Source: JANRKG01 sp033763635
GTDB taxonomy: Bacteria; Cyanobacteriota; Cyanobacteriia; GCF-001939115
DNA: 7,464 nt
Reading direction: 5' to 3'
NCBI GenBank assembly: GCA_033763635.1
Contig: JANRKG010000201.1
Coordinates: 1 to 7,464 of the forward strand
Positions 5,657 through 7,464 of this stretch are shown here, in pieces; the first letter of the stretch is position 1; every line of letters starts with the position of its first letter. The notes under the pieces were generated by a model. It did no database searches, was not told where the DNA came from, and saw only the letters and a program-made list of their open reading frames with translations. The position numbers and the translations under genes are program-made.

Positions 5657-6098
5657 ATGACGACAACACTCAGGTCTAAATCGGCTCAAATTGGCGGAAC
5701 TGTTCACACGTTCCAATGGCAATGGCAGGATCAAAGCTTTGCGATCGCCTACGAAACACGCGGCAACGGCACTCCAGTTCTGCTCCTGCCTGCCTTTAGC
5801 ACCGTTTCCACTCGTGGCGAAATGCAGGGGATTGCTGAACCATTAGCCCCACACTTTCAAGTGGTTGCAATGGACTGGTTAGGATTTGGACAGAGCGATC
5901 GCCCGTCATTAGACTATCGACCAGCCCTCTACTCTGGTTGTCATAGGCGAACAATCACCACCCCAATCAAAGGCTGAAATGGAAGCCCTAGCAACATTAC
6001 CCAATACCCAATCTGTTCGGCTGTCGGGAACATTGGGTATGCATGAGGAAGAGGCGAGTGAAGTGGCAGCGATCGTACTAGCGTTCCTACAGGCTTAA
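5657..6098 (+). pseudogene. Alpha/beta-hydrolase fold protein, internal deletion and frame change
   Basis: The first frame (5657 to about 5932) encodes the N-terminal part of an alpha/beta hydrolase: strand VLLLPAFS (41-48) with the oxyanion region, then VVAMDWLGFGQSDRPSLDYRPALY (69-92). After ALY the frame turns to nonsense and stops at 5975-5977. In another frame, from about 5928 to the stop at 6096-6098, the sequence reads STLVVIGEQSPPQSKAEMEALA... and ends LGMHEEEASEVAAIVLAFLQA, a good C-terminal part with the expected strand and catalytic-His region. The middle of roughly 140 residues, including the GxSxG nucleophile elbow, is missing, and the total length is not a multiple of three. It is therefore a deletion pseudogene. 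A GAGGTG SD (5646-5651) is still in place, and the gene sits 45 bp after the GTPase, so it was probably its operon partner. Confidence 0.85.
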
Positions 6099-6113
6099 TT
6101 TCTAGCATCAAAC

Positions 6114-6404
6114 TCAGAACCAGGGAATGGAGTCGAAGAAACGCCCCATCTGCTGGAGATTGCTAAACACGCCGACAATTCCTCCCAGCGCCCCAAACGC
6201 AATGAGGGCAAATATCTGAGTTGTCGTAACGTCTGAAAGATAATACCAAGCATAGGAGAGGGGGATTAAAGCCAGGAAACAGCCAATAACAGCACCCCAG
6301 AAAAATCGGATCGCTGCATCAGTTACCTTGTTGGCTGACGGGTCGGATGGTGTAGGTGGCATTGGAAATAACTGCATCAGTGGGTTGTCATTATTCTGAC
6401 ACAC
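6114..6404 (-). CDS. Small two-helix membrane protein, unknown function
   Basis: The frame encodes up to 96 residues. Residues 1-30 are polar and Pro/Asn-rich (PMPPTPSDPSANKVTD). A membrane helix follows at about 33-55 (AIRFFWGAVIGCFLALIPLSYAW is the core), a short turn SDVTTTQ, then a second Gly/Ala-rich helix at about 64-81, and a short amphipathic end ...FFDSIPWF. Both termini are probably on the same side of the membrane. The 96-residue version needs a GTG start at 6404, with AGGTGA four bases upstream; an ATG at 6377 (residue 10) is a real alternative. I do not recognise the family. It converges with the hydrolase pseudogene, 15 bp from its stop codon. Confidence 0.7.
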   Translation of the reverse strand: MCQNNDNPLMQLFPMPPTPSDPSANKVTDAAIRFFWGAVIGCFLALIPLSYAWYYLSDVTTTQIFALIAFGALGGIVGVFSNLQQMGRFFDSIPWF

Positions 6405-6725
6405 CTTCTCACCTGCTAAAGTTCGGTTTCCTCAACCCTAAATTGCCAGAACCCCGCCTCAACCCCAAAACACTGCTCGGCAACGGCCGTCGCAGTCGTT
6501 GCTGCCATCGTTGCTCTAATTGGATTTAATTCATCTTACTTCAGGATACTTCACGTTCCTTCGACTGACTCCTCGTACTGATTTCTCCTGGATCTTTTCT
6601 GGAAATCTCATTAGGTTGAGTACAGCCAAAATCTGCCCTATTGAGTGCTTGCAAGATGTAGGCAAAAGTTAGTCGGTCTGGTGGCTGATTTGGGAGAAGG
6701 GCAGAAGGGAAAGCACCTTATCCCG
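6405..6725. other. 320-bp spacer with no supportable gene
   Basis: Located between two minus-strand genes, this must hold the promoter of the small membrane protein and the 3' end of the NafY-like transcript. CCTCAACCC occurs twice, at 6430-6438 and 6457-6465. A plus-strand frame from 6420 to the stop at 6579 is open for 53 codons and includes a hydrophobic run (TAVAVVAAIVALIG), but it has no ATG and no SD, so I do not call it. I see no tRNA, hairpin terminator or IS end here. Confidence 0.5.
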
Positions 6726-7460
6726 TCAATACGAAAGAGCTTTGTAGTTTTTGATGCGATCGCCCGGAGCAACCCCTAAAATCTTGGCTAACCAGGGGGG
6801 GGGAGAAGTCGCAATCGCCTCTTGCAATTCTCCTAATAGTTCCCGTGCAGGTCCGCCCTTCTCCTTCTTCATCGGGTAAATTCCGGCTTGCACCACTCTG
6901 CCCGCTGCCGGACCCCCGATCGCAGTGACATAAAGAACGGGACAATCTTTGACTAAACGAACCCGGAAGGCATTCTTATCCTCAGACAGGTCAGCTTCAA
7001 GAGCCGATCGAATTTCAATCAGTCGCATTTCCTGTTCTGACAATTGATAGATCAGATAGCGAAGACAGGAACCAAAGTGCCCATCCAATTGCTCCCCATT
7101 ATTGGATGCGACTGCTATCCGAATTGAATTCGGCATATCCCCTTCCTGGTAGGATTCTAGAACTGGTAATTGTTCCCCTTCTCCAGTTTCACCCCATAGA
7201 ATCCGAACCGCTTTTTTCAAGGCTTCAATGTCGGCTGAGGTTGCGTCTTCTCCAACTTCCTCCCCATCAAAATCATAGGTTTGCCCCAAAGCAGTTTTTA
7301 ACTGCGTCACCGTAATCCGGCTCAGAGATTCTTCATCAATCCCATCCTTCAAATGAGACTGTAACACTTCAATAAACTCCCGAATTGAGAGTTCTGGAAA
7401 TAATCGGGATGACAGGGCAATTCTGAGGGCTACCTCATTGGAAATCGGTTGATTAGACAT
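6726..7460 (-). CDS. NafY/NifX-like iron-molybdenum-cofactor-binding protein
   Basis: This 244-residue protein has two parts. Residues 1-95 form a helical N-terminal domain (ELSIREFIEVLQSHL, DEESLSRITVTQLKTAL). Residues 112-225 form a NifX/NifB-C/NafY fold: IRIAVASNNGEQLDGHFGSC (113-132), VYQLS-type strands, then KDCPVLYVTAIGGPAAGRVVQAGIYPMK (171-198). H128 in DGHFG corresponds to the histidine that NafY needs to bind FeMo-co, and C132 and C173 are further candidate ligands. The length and two-domain order match NafY (nitrogenase gamma protein, 243 residues in Azotobacter) better than single-domain NifX (about 140-160). In that family the protein holds FeMo-co or a precursor and stabilises apo-dinitrogenase. 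No other nif gene is in view, so a nitrogenase link is inferred. The ATG is 4 bases from the window edge, so its SD is not visible and upstream extension cannot be excluded. A run of nine C codes for PPP at 221-223 near the C-terminus. Confidence 0.82.
   Translation of the reverse strand: MSNQPISNEVALRIALSSRLFPELSIREFIEVLQSHLKDGIDEESLSRITVTQLKTALGQTYDFDGEEVGEDATSADIEALKKAVRILWGETGEGEQLPVLESYQEGDMPNSIRIAVASNNGEQLDGHFGSCLRYLIYQLSEQEMRLIEIRSALEADLSEDKNAFRVRLVKDCPVLYVTAIGGPAAGRVVQAGIYPMKKEKGGPARELLGELQEAIATSPPPWLAKILGVAPGDRIKNYKALSY
6795..6803 (-). repeat. Nine-base homopolymer (C9 on the coding strand) in the NafY-like gene
   Basis: Nine G on the plus strand read CCC CCC CCC on the coding strand within SPPPWLAK. 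A one-base slip would change the last ~20 residues. The frame as given is intact. Confidence 0.8.
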
Positions 7461-7464
7461 TGAA

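Larger units (their letters stand above)
3666..6763. repeat. HIP1 octamers GCGATCGC (seven copies)
   Basis: Perfect copies start at 3666, 3723, 4312, 5337, 5741, 5895 and 6756. HIP1 is strongly over-represented in many cyanobacterial genomes and is the main taxonomic clue here. None occurs in 1-3665, although several near-matches (GCGATCGG, CGATCGCG) do. Confidence 0.95.

Noticed and set aside
6420..6581. Plus-strand open frame with a hydrophobic run (TAVAVVAAIVALIG)
   Set aside because: It has no ATG and no SD, is only 53 codons long, and the hydrophobic stretch comes from a GTTGCT-rich repeat-like sequence. It could be a gene relic but cannot be supported.

Overview
The window looks cyanobacterial. 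It holds seven perfect copies of the HIP1 octamer GCGATCGC where about 0.1 would be expected by chance in 7.46 kb. The gene content also fits: an Uma2-family nuclease, a COG0523 GTPase behind a Fur/Zur-type box, and transposon debris of cyanobacterial type. The genus cannot be fixed from the sequence. A NafY/NifX-type gene at the right edge suggests, but does not prove, a nitrogen-fixing strain.

Left part (1-2840): a Tat-exported multicopper oxidase runs off the left edge on the minus strand. A 304-bp divergent spacer separates it from mgtE, a full-length Mg2+ transporter/channel. mgtE converges on a glutathione-peroxidase-type thiol peroxidase, and a perfect 12-bp hairpin lies between the two stop codons.

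Middle (2841-4386): an insertion-sequence graveyard. A plus-strand transposase remnant is fused head-on to a minus-strand zinc-ribbon (InsA-like, IS1-type) remnant. The remnant's ATG overlaps the stop codon of a small uncharacterised gene, whose last ~21 codons appear to come from the IS end. Upstream of that small gene, on the same strand, is an Uma2/DUF820 nuclease-like gene.

Right part (4387-7464): the Uma2 gene diverges from a COG0523 (CobW/ZNG1-type) GTPase with a strongly His-rich loop. The shared spacer carries a 23-bp Fur/Zur-like palindrome abutting a TATAAA box, so the GTPase is probably a zinc-starvation metallochaperone. Immediately downstream is an alpha/beta-hydrolase gene that keeps its ribosome binding site and both ends, but has lost its catalytic middle and its reading frame. 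A small two-helix membrane protein, a 320-bp spacer without a supportable gene, and a complete 244-aa NafY/NifX-like cofactor-binding protein follow, the two genes being on the minus strand.

I did not find an obvious multi-gene new system. The most informative features are the probable Zur-controlled GTPase locus with its decayed hydrolase partner, the IS-remodelled small gene, and the NafY-like protein. There is no CRISPR array, and I saw no tRNA or rRNA gene.
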